A DNA stretch of 5,384 nt from an uncultured Actinomycetes bacterium. GTDB taxonomy: Bacteria > Actinomycetota > Thermoleophilia > Gaiellales > F1-60-MAGs149. The stretch covers positions 1-5,384 of the forward strand of contig CAIQOY010000336.1 of the NCBI GenBank assembly GCA_903873565.1, in the 5' to 3' direction. Position numbers and translations under genes: made by a program. This document shows positions 1 to 5,362 of the stretch, piece after piece. Numbering within the stretch: the first letter of the stretch is position 1; each line of letters begins with the position of its first letter. The notes beneath the pieces are model-generated. The model was not told the DNA's origin. It was given only the letters and a program-made list of their open reading frames with translations, and did no database searches.

Positions 1-75
1 AGCCAGCGCCGATCCCGGCACGGCCAGCACCACGAGGACGAACAGCGCTGCGACGAACGAACGGGAACGCTTCAC
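1..75 (-). CDS. Exported protein, N-terminal fragment (runs off left edge)
   Basis: Only the first 25 codons are in the window. They read as a textbook Sec signal peptide: a positively charged start (MKRSRS), a hydrophobic core (FVAALFVLVVLAV), a helix-breaking Pro-Gly, and SALA as a likely signal-peptidase I recognition end. No lipobox cysteine is seen before the edge. The GTG start is supported by a strong Shine-Dalgarno (AGGAGG, 5 nt upstream) and by a plausible promoter about 30 nt upstream. The gene therefore has its own promoter and need not depend on the kinase gene before it. The mature protein lies outside the window, so its function cannot be told. An exported or cell-surface location is the only safe inference. 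Confidence 0.8.
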   Translation of the reverse strand, partial: MKRSRSFVAALFVLVVLAVPGSALA

Positions 76-80
76 GGGGG

Positions 81-86
81 CCTCCT
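81..86 (-). promoter_or_regulatory. Shine-Dalgarno AGGAGG fixing the start of the leftmost gene
   Basis: On the minus strand AGGAGG is followed by five C residues and then GTG at 75-73. This is a full-consensus ribosome binding site at good spacing, and it decides the GTG start of the truncated exported protein. Confidence 0.75.
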
Positions 87-103
87 CAAGCCGAACGAGC
101 GGA

Positions 104-132
104 CCGTAACACCGAACTGACTGCACAGTCAA
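104..132 (-). promoter_or_regulatory. Candidate sigma70-type promoter for the leftmost exported gene
   Basis: On the minus strand a near-consensus -35 box TTGACT (132-127) is followed by a 17-nt spacer and a weaker -10 box TTACGG (109-104). The geometry would start transcription near position 97 and leave a leader of about 20 nt carrying the AGGAGG site. The -35 box and spacing are good. The -10 box matches only part of TATAAT, which is common in high-GC actinomycetes. The AT-rich patch stands out from the surrounding sequence. This is inferred from sequence only. Confidence 0.5.
118..131. promoter_or_regulatory. Palindromic operator candidate TGACTG-N2-CAGTCA over the -35 box
   Basis: TGACTGCACAGTCA is a perfect 6-bp inverted repeat with a 2-bp centre. 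It overlaps five of the six -35 bases of the candidate promoter and runs into the spacer, so a bound protein would block RNA polymerase. Short palindromes with TGAC...GTCA arms are typical of TetR/AcrR-family repressor sites. No regulator gene is in the window, so the identity of the binding protein is inference. Confidence 0.5.
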
Positions 133-175
133 TACCCCACCGGTGATCCCGCCCACGCCCGCGCGCATGTCGCGC

Positions 176-997
176 TCAGCCCCCGTACGGCCCGCGCCGG
201 CAGACCGCCTCGGCGCCCCAGCGCGCCCCCACCTCGACCGCGTCGCCGAGCGCGAGCCCGCGGCCCAGCGCGTAGGTCAGCCCCGCCGCGAACGAGTCAC
301 CCGCCCCGTAGCTGTCCATGGCCTCGCCCGGCAGGGGCTGCGCTGACCAGAGCCCCGAGTCGTCGAGTGACATCCAGCGCCCGCCGCGCGTCCCGTCCGT
401 CAGCACGATCGCCCGCGTCGAGCGTCCCAGCACCCGGAAGTCCACCGCCTCCCCCGCGTCCGACAGCGATCCCACCACCACGTCGGCGACCACGCCGCTC
501 TCCTCCAGCGCGTCGATCTGCCGCGCCGAGCAGACGAGCGCCCCGACGCGCCGGGCCTCGACGATCGCGCTCGGCTCGCCGCAGGTCGCGTAGGCCGCGG
601 CGCAGCCGTCGAGGTCGGCCCAGCCGAGGTCGTCGTCGGCGCGCGGGTAGGCGTTCGGCTGCGAGACGATGATCGTGCGGTCGCCCGTGTCGTCGAGGAT
701 CGTGACGGCCCGGGCCTGCCGCCCCGGCCGCTCGGCGACGCGCAGGTCGATGCCCTCCGCGGCCATGCGCTCGCGGGTCGCCCGGCCCTCGGCGTCGTCC
801 GCGAGCGCCGTCGCGAAGATCACCTCGGCGCCGCCCCGGCGGATCTGGATCGCCGCCACCGCCCCGCCCCCGGCCGGCTCCTCGAAGGGGTCGGCGAGGT
901 GCACGATCTCGCCCGTCGCGGGCGGGCGCGGCGCGCGGCCGAACAGCACCCACTCGACGTGGCCGACGACCGCGATCCGCGGGCGGGCCGGGGCCAC
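176..997 (-). CDS. PfkB/ribokinase-family sugar or nucleoside kinase
   Basis: This 273-residue cytoplasmic protein belongs to the PfkB (ribokinase) family, which transfers phosphate from ATP to a hydroxymethyl group of a sugar, nucleoside or related molecule. The C-terminal PfkB signature is clear: residues 228-239 (DSYGAGDSFAAG) hold the anion-hole GAGD motif, with D234 as the expected catalytic base. The segment VLTDGTRGG (198-206) fits the usual strand-turn before the nucleotide site. The N-terminal glycine-rich signature is recognisable but degenerate (PAGGGAVAA, 41-49, without the usual Asn). The opening GHVEWV matches, from memory, an actinobacterial PfkB subgroup without assigned substrate. 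The protein is short for the family (usually about 300-320) and ends soon after the nucleotide-binding region (RRGPYGG). The GTG start lies 8 nt after the stop of the upstream small gene, with a modest AGGCGG site overlapping that stop, so co-transcription is likely. The substrate cannot be named from sequence. Confidence 0.88.
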   Translation of the reverse strand: MAPARPRIAVVGHVEWVLFGRAPRPPATGEIVHLADPFEEPAGGGAVAAIQIRRGGAEVIFATALADDAEGRATRERMAAEGIDLRVAERPGRQARAVTILDDTGDRTIIVSQPNAYPRADDDLGWADLDGCAAAYATCGEPSAIVEARRVGALVCSARQIDALEESGVVADVVVGSLSDAGEAVDFRVLGRSTRAIVLTDGTRGGRWMSLDDSGLWSAQPLPGEAMDSYGAGDSFAAGLTYALGRGLALGDAVEVGARWGAEAVCRRGPYGG

Positions 998-1005
998 CGC
1001 GCCGC

Positions 1006-1338
1006 CTAGACGCGCAGGCCGTGCTCGCGCACGGCGGCGTGGAGGGCGTCGATGTGGTCCTCCCAGACGATCCCCGGCTGCCAGTTCGGCACGTCGACGC
1101 CGGCCGCGGTGAGGGTGTCGACGAGCTGGTCCAGGAGCTCCTGCTCGAACAGCCGCCCGGCCACGGCGATCGCCTCGTCGCGCGTCGCGGCCGAGGCCCG
1201 GGCGGGGTCGCGCAGGCTCTCGCCCGCGGGGCGCACGAGCACCAGCCAGCCCGACGGGCGGTCCGGCTGCAGGAAGACCTGGAAGCCGTAGCGGCGGGCG
1301 CGCGCCTTGAGGGCCTGGGCGGGGTCCGCGATGTTCAC
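1006..1338 (-). CDS. Small conserved-looking protein of unknown function
   Basis: I do not recognise this 110-residue protein. It has no signal peptide, no membrane segment and no cysteine, so a soluble cytoplasmic protein is likely. The first part (about 1-40) reads as a basic helix (QALKARARRYG) followed by a strand pair (FQVFLQ, GWLVLVRP). The rest is mainly helical and acidic (EAIAVAGRLFEQELLDQLVDTL), then PNWQPGIVWEDHIDALHAAVREHGLRV. The tryptophans and the PNWQPG/WEDHIDAL segment look like constrained, real protein rather than a chance frame. It starts at GTG with a weak AGGG site 7 nt upstream, 40 nt after the GH15 gene and 8 nt before the kinase gene. Co-transcription with the kinase is the only functional hint. 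A chance ORF is unlikely given the tight packing and its fit into the gap. Confidence 0.7.
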   Translation of the reverse strand: MNIADPAQALKARARRYGFQVFLQPDRPSGWLVLVRPAGESLRDPARASAATRDEAIAVAGRLFEQELLDQLVDTLTAAGVDVPNWQPGIVWEDHIDALHAAVREHGLRV

Positions 1339-1378
1339 GGCGCGAACCCTACCGCACCCGCCCGCGGCCGCCGGCGCC

Positions 1379-3187
1379 TCAGCGGGGGTGGTCGAGCGCC
1401 CGGTCGAGGTAGAGCGCGGCGGAGATCAGGGACAGGTGCGTGAAGGCCTGCGGGAAGTTCCCGAGGGCCTCGCCGGAGGGCCCGATCTCCTCCGAGTAGA
1501 GGCCGAGGTGGTTGGCGTAGGTGTGCATCTTCTCGAAGGCCAGGCGGGCCTCCTCGAGCCGGCCCGCGCGGGCCAGCGCCTCGACCCACCAGAAGGAGCA
1601 GATCGAGAAGGTGCCCTCGTCGCCGCCGACCCCGTCGGGCGCCGCCAGCGCCGGGTCGTAGCGGTAGACCAGCGAGTCCGTCACGAGCTCCGCGCGGATC
1701 GCGTCGAGCGTGGAGGTCATCAGGGGGTCGTTCGGGGCCACGAAGTGCCCCATCACCATCATCAGCGTGGCGGCGTCGAGGACGTCGCCGTCGAGGACCT
1801 GCACGAAGGCGCCCTTCGTCCTCGAGTAGCCGCGCTCCATGATCTGCTCGAAGATGCGGTCGCGCGTCTCCCGCCACTGCGTGCGCGGGCACGGGAAGCC
1901 ACGCGCCTGGGCGATCCGGAGCGCGCGGTCGAAGGCGATCCAGCACATCAGCCGCGAGTAGGTGAAGTCCTGCGGGCCGCCGCGCACCTCCCAGATCCCG
2001 GCGTCGGGCTGGTCCCAGTGCTCGCCGAGCCACTCGAGCAGCTCCACCACCACGCGCCAGAGCTCGTAGTCGATCGGCTCGCCGCGCTTGTCGTAGAGGT
2101 AGATGCTGTTGATCAGCTCGCCGTAGATGTCGAGCTGCAGCTGCCCGGCCGCGCCGTTGCCGACCCGGACGGGCGCGGAGTGGCGGTAGCCCTCGAGGTG
2201 GCCGAGCTCGTGCTCGTCGAGCGAGTGGCGCCCGTCGATGCCGTACATGATCTGCAGCGGGCCCGCGTTCGACGAGTGCTGCTCGAGGGCGCGCGCCTTG
2301 AGGAAGCGCATGAAGTCGCGCGCCTCCTCGGTGAAGCCGAGCTTGAGGAAGGCGTACAGCGTGAACGAGGCGTCGCGGATCCACGTGTAGCGATAGTCCC
2401 AGTTGCGCGACCCGCCGATCCCCTCCGGCAGGGACGTCGTCGGCGCCGCCACGATCGCCCCCGTCGGCCGGTAGCAGAGCAGCTTCAGCGCCAGCGCCGA
2501 GCGCCGCACCGTCTCGCGCCAGCGGCCCCGGTAGGTGCACTGCCGCAGCCACCCGCGCCAGTACTCCACGGTCTCCTGGAAGAGGTGCTGGCAGACCTCC
2601 TCGGGGAAGGGCCGCGCCGAGTGGCCCTCGTCGGGGATCCGCTCGAGCACGAACGTGCGCCGCTCGCCGGCCTTCAGCGAGAAGAACGCGTGCACGTCGC
2701 CGCCGTCGGTCGACAGGGGCACGGGCGAGTCGAGCGCGAGGCGCAGGGCGTCCGTCTCGAAGATCGCGCCGTGGCTGTCGCAGTGCAGCTCGTGCGGCGT
2801 GCGGCCGTAGTCGAAGCGCGGCGCGCAGTCGAGCTGGAAGTGGACCTCGCCGCGCACGCACTGCGCCATCCGCACGATCCGGTGGCGGTCCTCCTCGGCC
2901 GAGCCGACGGGCATGAAGTCCATCACCTCGCCGACGCCCGTGTCGGAGAGGAAGCGCGTGATCAGGACGTTCGTGTCGGGCAGGTAGAGCTGCTTCGTGC
3001 GGCCGCCCGCGTCGACGGGGCCGATCCGGAAGCGCCCGCCCCGCTCGTCGTCGAGGATCGCCCCGAACACGCTCGGCGAGTCGAAGCGCGGGCAGCAGTA
3101 CCAGTCGATCGTCCCGCGCATGTCGACCAGGGCGACCGAGTGCAGGTCGCCGATGATCCCGTGGTCCTCGATCGGCGCGTAGGCCAC
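1379..3187 (-). CDS. GH15 family glycoside hydrolase (glucoamylase/trehalase type)
   Basis: This 602-residue protein has the layout of bacterial glycoside hydrolase family 15, inverting enzymes that release beta-glucose from alpha-glucosides (glucoamylase, trehalase, glucodextranase). The N-terminal beta-sandwich domain opens with APIEDHGIIGDLHSVALV and contains the family hallmark WYCCPRFDSPSVFGAILD (29-46). The (alpha/alpha)6-barrel domain begins near 215 and carries RNWDYRYTWIRD (261-272), a substrate-site motif. The likely general acid is E400 (GIWE) and the likely general base is E566 (LYSEE), the two positions expected in this family. Length is normal. No signal peptide is present, so it should act on cytoplasmic alpha-glucans, maltooligosaccharides or trehalose. 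Mycobacterial GH15 relatives include true trehalases, so the EC number is open. The start is GTG with GGGAG only about 3 nt upstream, which is short, but MAYAPIEDHG is a typical N-terminus for the family. The thioredoxin gene ends 31 nt upstream. Confidence 0.93.
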   Translation of the reverse strand: MAYAPIEDHGIIGDLHSVALVDMRGTIDWYCCPRFDSPSVFGAILDDERGGRFRIGPVDAGGRTKQLYLPDTNVLITRFLSDTGVGEVMDFMPVGSAEEDRHRIVRMAQCVRGEVHFQLDCAPRFDYGRTPHELHCDSHGAIFETDALRLALDSPVPLSTDGGDVHAFFSLKAGERRTFVLERIPDEGHSARPFPEEVCQHLFQETVEYWRGWLRQCTYRGRWRETVRRSALALKLLCYRPTGAIVAAPTTSLPEGIGGSRNWDYRYTWIRDASFTLYAFLKLGFTEEARDFMRFLKARALEQHSSNAGPLQIMYGIDGRHSLDEHELGHLEGYRHSAPVRVGNGAAGQLQLDIYGELINSIYLYDKRGEPIDYELWRVVVELLEWLGEHWDQPDAGIWEVRGGPQDFTYSRLMCWIAFDRALRIAQARGFPCPRTQWRETRDRIFEQIMERGYSRTKGAFVQVLDGDVLDAATLMMVMGHFVAPNDPLMTSTLDAIRAELVTDSLVYRYDPALAAPDGVGGDEGTFSICSFWWVEALARAGRLEEARLAFEKMHTYANHLGLYSEEIGPSGEALGNFPQAFTHLSLISAALYLDRALDHPR

Positions 3188-3218
3188 GCGCGCTCCCGTC
3201 CGTCCGGCGCGGCGGGCC

Positions 3219-3551
3219 TCAGCCCGCGTGCGCCCCGAGGTTCAGATCGGCGACGAGCCGGTCCTTCGGCTTCAGGCCGACCGAGCGCTCCACGACCTCG
3301 CCGTCCTTGAACAGCGCGACCATCGGGATCGACAGCACGTTGTACTGGCCGGCGAGGCCCGGCTCGGCGTCGACGTCGAGCTTGGCGATCTTGACCCGCC
3401 CGGCGTACTCGCCGGCGAGCTCGTCGATGATCGGCGAGAGCGCCTTGCAGGGGCCGCACCACTCGGCCCAGAAGTCGATCAGGACGGGCAGGTCGGACTC
3501 GATGACCTCCCCCTGGAAGTTCGCGCTGGTGATGTCGATGGCGTCCGCCAT
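3219..3551 (-). CDS. trxA: Thioredoxin
   Basis: This 110-residue cytoplasmic thioredoxin reduces protein disulfides and is itself normally recharged by NADPH-dependent thioredoxin reductase. The fold landmarks fall at the same numbers as in E. coli thioredoxin: buried D26, W28, the active site W31-C32-G33-P34-C35, K57 and cis-proline P76. The residue after the cis-proline is Met (IPM) instead of the usual Thr, a mild variation close to the active site. The frame extends 11 codons further upstream (to 3584), but the ATG at 3551-3549 is preferred: AAGGAG lies 5 nt before it, and MADAIDITSANF is a normal thioredoxin N-terminus. No thioredoxin reductase gene is in the window. The GH15 gene follows after 31 nt, so co-transcription is possible, although a redox link between them is not implied. 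Confidence 0.95.
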   Translation of the reverse strand: MADAIDITSANFQGEVIESDLPVLIDFWAEWCGPCKALSPIIDELAGEYAGRVKIAKLDVDAEPGLAGQYNVLSIPMVALFKDGEVVERSVGLKPKDRLVADLNLGAHAG

Positions 3552-3556
3552 GCGTG

Positions 3557-3562
3557 CTCCTT
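3557..3562 (-). promoter_or_regulatory. Shine-Dalgarno AAGGAG fixing the thioredoxin start
   Basis: AAGGAG on the minus strand lies 5 nt before the ATG at 3551. It argues against the longer frame starting at 3584, whose extra residues (MGPRAPSQGAR) do not look like thioredoxin. Confidence 0.75.
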
Positions 3563-3564
3563 GG

Positions 3565-3650
3565 CTCGGGGCCCGAGGGCCCATCGTCGGCGGCGCCCGC
3601 GCCCGCCTACCCCGGTAGACGAGCGCATCGGGCGCCCTATTCCCCGCGGG
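3565..3650. repeat. Inverted-repeat-rich gap between the binding-protein gene and thioredoxin
   Basis: The 102-nt gap (3552-3653) is crowded with dyads. They are CCCGCGGG (3643-3650) just after the binding-protein stop; GGCGCCC (3592-3598) pairing perfectly with GGGCGCC (3630-3636); CTACC-N2-GGTAG (3607-3618) nested between those arms; and CTCGGG-N1-CCCGAG (3565-3577), which ends 2 nt before the thioredoxin Shine-Dalgarno. The nested pair could act as a rho-independent-like terminator for the binding-protein gene, but there is no T-run. The last dyad could be a leader hairpin or operator for thioredoxin. I see no convincing -35/-10 pair here. Short GC dyads also arise easily at this base composition, so any role is tentative. 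Confidence 0.35.
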
Positions 3651-3653
3651 TTC

Positions 3654-4808
3654 CTACGTGACCAGGTCCTCGAGGACGAACGTCCCCTTCCTGCTGACCG
3701 TGAGGATCGCCACCGGCACGTTCGTGCGGTTGCCCGTCCCCTTCGCGATCGTGATCGGCCCCGTCGCGCCCTGCAGGTTCCTGGTGGCGAAGAGCGCCTG
3801 GCGCGTGGCGTCCGCGTCGATCGCGCCGCCCTTCTCGATCGCCGCCGCGAGGACGTAGACCGAGTCGTAGGTGAAGATGCCCCACGTGCCCGGGGCCGCG
3901 CCGTAGGCCTTCGTGTAGCTCTTCACGTACGCCTTGGCCTTGGCGTTCGCGAACTGCGTCGGCGTCGGCGCGCCGCTGAAGGTGCAGCGCGAGGCCGCCG
4001 CGACGCCCGCATCGGTGATGAAGGCCTGCTCCTGGTTGGCGAGGCCCATGAAGCAGCGCGCGTCGTTGCCCGCGTCCGCCTCCGCCTTGAGCGCCTTCGC
4101 GATCAGCGCGCCCTGCGGGTAGTAGGTGCTGACGTAGACCGTGTCGGGGTTGTTCGTCAGGGCCTGGCGCACGACGGCCGTGTAGTCCGTCGCCGCGGGA
4201 TCGATCTCGATCTTGGTGACGAGGACGCCCATCTTGTCGAGCGCCCGGTACATGCGGTCGGCCATGCCCTTCGTGTAGGCGCTCGGATCCCACAGGATCG
4301 AGACCTTGCCGGCCTGGTTCTGCTTCATCCACGCGATCTCGACCGGCGAGATCTGCGAGTTCATCGGCTGCACCGTGGCGCCGTACTTCGAGGTCTCGTC
4401 GAGGGAGGTCATCCGCATCGGGATGACGCCGGCCTGCGCGTAGACCGGCAGGGACTCCAGCCCGACCGACGAGTTGTACGGCCCGACCACGGCGTACGGG
4501 TCCTTGGCCGCGACCGCCTCGGCCACGGCGGCGCCGAGGTCCGCATCGGCCTTGTCGTTGCCGCTGATCAGCCGCAGCTGCATGCCCATGACGCCGCCGG
4601 CGGCGTTGATCTCGCGCACGGCGAGCTTGACGCCGCGCAGCTGGTCCTTGCCGTTGGCCGACTGGGCGCCGGTCAGCGGGCCCTGGAAGGCGAGGGTGAT
4701 CGTCCCCGCGCTGGCGCGCTCCGCCGGCGCCGGGCGGGCGCCCGCGAGCGGGACGGCGATCATCAGGGCGGCGAGGACGGCGAGAAGGGTGGCGAGGCGG
4801 CGTGGCAC
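3654..4808 (-). CDS. Branched-chain-amino-acid-type ABC substrate-binding protein (Peripla_BP_6)
   Basis: This 384-residue protein has the type I periplasmic-binding fold of the Leu/Ile/Val binding family, which delivers amino acids, amides or related solutes to an ABC importer. Residues 1-25 form a signal peptide (MPRR, then a hydrophobic stretch to PLAGA) with no lipobox cysteine, so it is exported but not obviously a lipoprotein. Lobe 1 begins with ITLAFQGPLTG (37-47) and continues through LRGVKLAVREINAAGGVMG (58-75). VVGPYNSSVG (107-116) and RMTS (132-135) fall where family members contact ligand. The hinge-side STYYPQGALIAKAL (227-240) is also typical. C252 and C275, the only cysteines, probably form a disulfide. 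The GTG start at 4808 is chosen because GGGAG lies 7 nt upstream and the signal peptide begins there; the open frame further upstream lacks sense. No permease or ATPase gene adjoins it. The ligand is unknown. Confidence 0.92.
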   Translation of the reverse strand: MPRRLATLLAVLAALMIAVPLAGARPAPAERASAGTITLAFQGPLTGAQSANGKDQLRGVKLAVREINAAGGVMGMQLRLISGNDKADADLGAAVAEAVAAKDPYAVVGPYNSSVGLESLPVYAQAGVIPMRMTSLDETSKYGATVQPMNSQISPVEIAWMKQNQAGKVSILWDPSAYTKGMADRMYRALDKMGVLVTKIEIDPAATDYTAVVRQALTNNPDTVYVSTYYPQGALIAKALKAEADAGNDARCFMGLANQEQAFITDAGVAAASRCTFSGAPTPTQFANAKAKAYVKSYTKAYGAAPGTWGIFTYDSVYVLAAAIEKGGAIDADATRQALFATRNLQGATGPITIAKGTGNRTNVPVAILTVSRKGTFVLEDLVT

Positions 4809-4817
4809 GAGGGATCT

Positions 4818-4858
4818 CCCGGGTCGCGGACGCGCCCATCCTAGCGACCCGGGGTCGC
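4818..4858. promoter_or_regulatory. Three-arm inverted repeat in the binding-protein leader
   Basis: The 50-nt gap between the CHAP stop and the binding-protein start holds one 7-mer three times in alternating orientation: GGGTCGC (4821-4827), GCGACCC (4844-4850) and GGGTCGC (4852-4858). Arms 1 and 2 extend to a perfect 10-bp stem (4818-4827 with 4844-4853) around a 16-nt loop. Arms 2 and 3 form a perfect palindrome with a 1-bp centre. In the minus-strand RNA the two pairings exclude each other, and the 10-bp stem takes in three bases of the GGGAG ribosome binding site (4820-4816). The element could be a translational switch, a terminator, or a one-and-a-half-site operator. A -10-like TAGGAT (minus strand, 4843-4838) sits in the loop, but I see no matching -35 box. 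Confidence 0.5.
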
Positions 4859-5362
4859 CTACGGCCGCCCGAAGCCGTCGATCCGGGTGTCCGCGCGCCA
4901 GCCCGGGTACTCCCGCACCCGCACGCGGTCGTCGGCGTTGCCCTCGATCGTCTCGATCAGGTCCGGCCCGACGCGCCGGACGATCCCGACGTGCCCGTGC
5001 CCGAACCAGATCACGTCGCCGGGCGCCGGGTCCGCGACGAGCCGCGGGCGGTAGCGGTCCCGGGCGAGGAACCACGCGCGCACGTCGGGCGTCCAGGCCA
5101 GGCGCCAGCCGCCGGAGGCCCCGCCCGTGAAGGGCCGGCCCGCGGCGCGCAGGACCCAGGACACGAAGTCCGCGCACCAGGGCTCGCGGTTGCCGTCGGT
5201 CAGCGCGAGGACGGCCGCCCCGCCGTTCGACCCCGGCGGCTCCTCGCGGATGCCGAGGGCGAGCAGGCGCTCCGCCACGGCCAGCACCGCCGCGCCGTCC
5301 CCGGCGGGCAGCGCGGCCATCCGCAGGCTCGGCAGCGCCGGCGCCGGCGGGGCGTCGGGCAC
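4859..5362 (-). CDS. CHAP-domain cysteine amidase/peptidase, N-terminus uncertain
   Basis: The protein (167 residues from the first GTG in the window) carries a CHAP domain, a papain-like fold that usually cleaves peptidoglycan peptide or amide bonds. The catalytic Cys is C63 in EPWCADFVSWVLRAAG and the His is H124 in GHGHVGIV; E140 or N142 (IEGN) supplies the third polar residue. The preceding REEPPGSN (39-46) is a motif I associate with small stand-alone CHAP proteins, where it lies just before the Cys block. PGDVIWFG (114-121) is the usual strand before the His. No signal peptide is seen, and the GTG at 5362 has no convincing ribosome site. The frame is open to the right edge and reads Pro-, Ala- and Val-rich there, so the true start, perhaps with an export signal, may lie outside. 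The binding-protein gene follows after 50 nt. A wall-remodelling role is inferred from the family alone. Confidence 0.82.
   Translation of the reverse strand: MPDAPPAPALPSLRMAALPAGDGAAVLAVAERLLALGIREEPPGSNGGAAVLALTDGNREPWCADFVSWVLRAAGRPFTGGASGGWRLAWTPDVRAWFLARDRYRPRLVADPAPGDVIWFGHGHVGIVRRVGPDLIETIEGNADDRVRVREYPGWRADTRIDGFGRP

Noticed and set aside
132..175. Possible terminator after the kinase stop codon
   Set aside because: Only very short GC dyads (GCGC arms, CACCGGTG) occur and there is no T-run; nothing stands out from background at this base composition.
1335..2861. 508-codon minus-strand frame overlapping the GH15 gene
   Set aside because: It is an alternative frame of the GH15 gene itself, extremely rich in Arg, Ala and Pro, with no domain. 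The GH15 frame has both catalytic Glu motifs intact, so no frameshift needs to be assumed.
1307..3310. 667-codon open frame on the plus strand, antisense to the GH15 gene
   Set aside because: It is the mirror of a clear GH15 gene in very GC-rich DNA, where stop codons are rare in the opposite frame. Its translation is repetitive in Arg, Val, Glu, Asp and Ala (VEGD, RVGEVL, LVPVL) with no recognisable domain, and it has no ribosome site or promoter.
3228..4844. 538-codon open frame on the plus strand, antisense to thioredoxin and the binding-protein gene
   Set aside because: It spans two well-supported opposite-strand genes and their intergenic gap, is low in complexity (Arg/Asp/Gly/Val-rich), and matches nothing. 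It is a codon-bias shadow.
4809..5177. Upstream extension of the binding-protein frame, which could start as far as 5177
   Set aside because: The extra sequence overlaps the CHAP gene in another frame, is Arg/Gly/Pro-rich, and would bury the signal peptide. The GTG at 4808 has a GGGAG site and begins exactly at the signal peptide.
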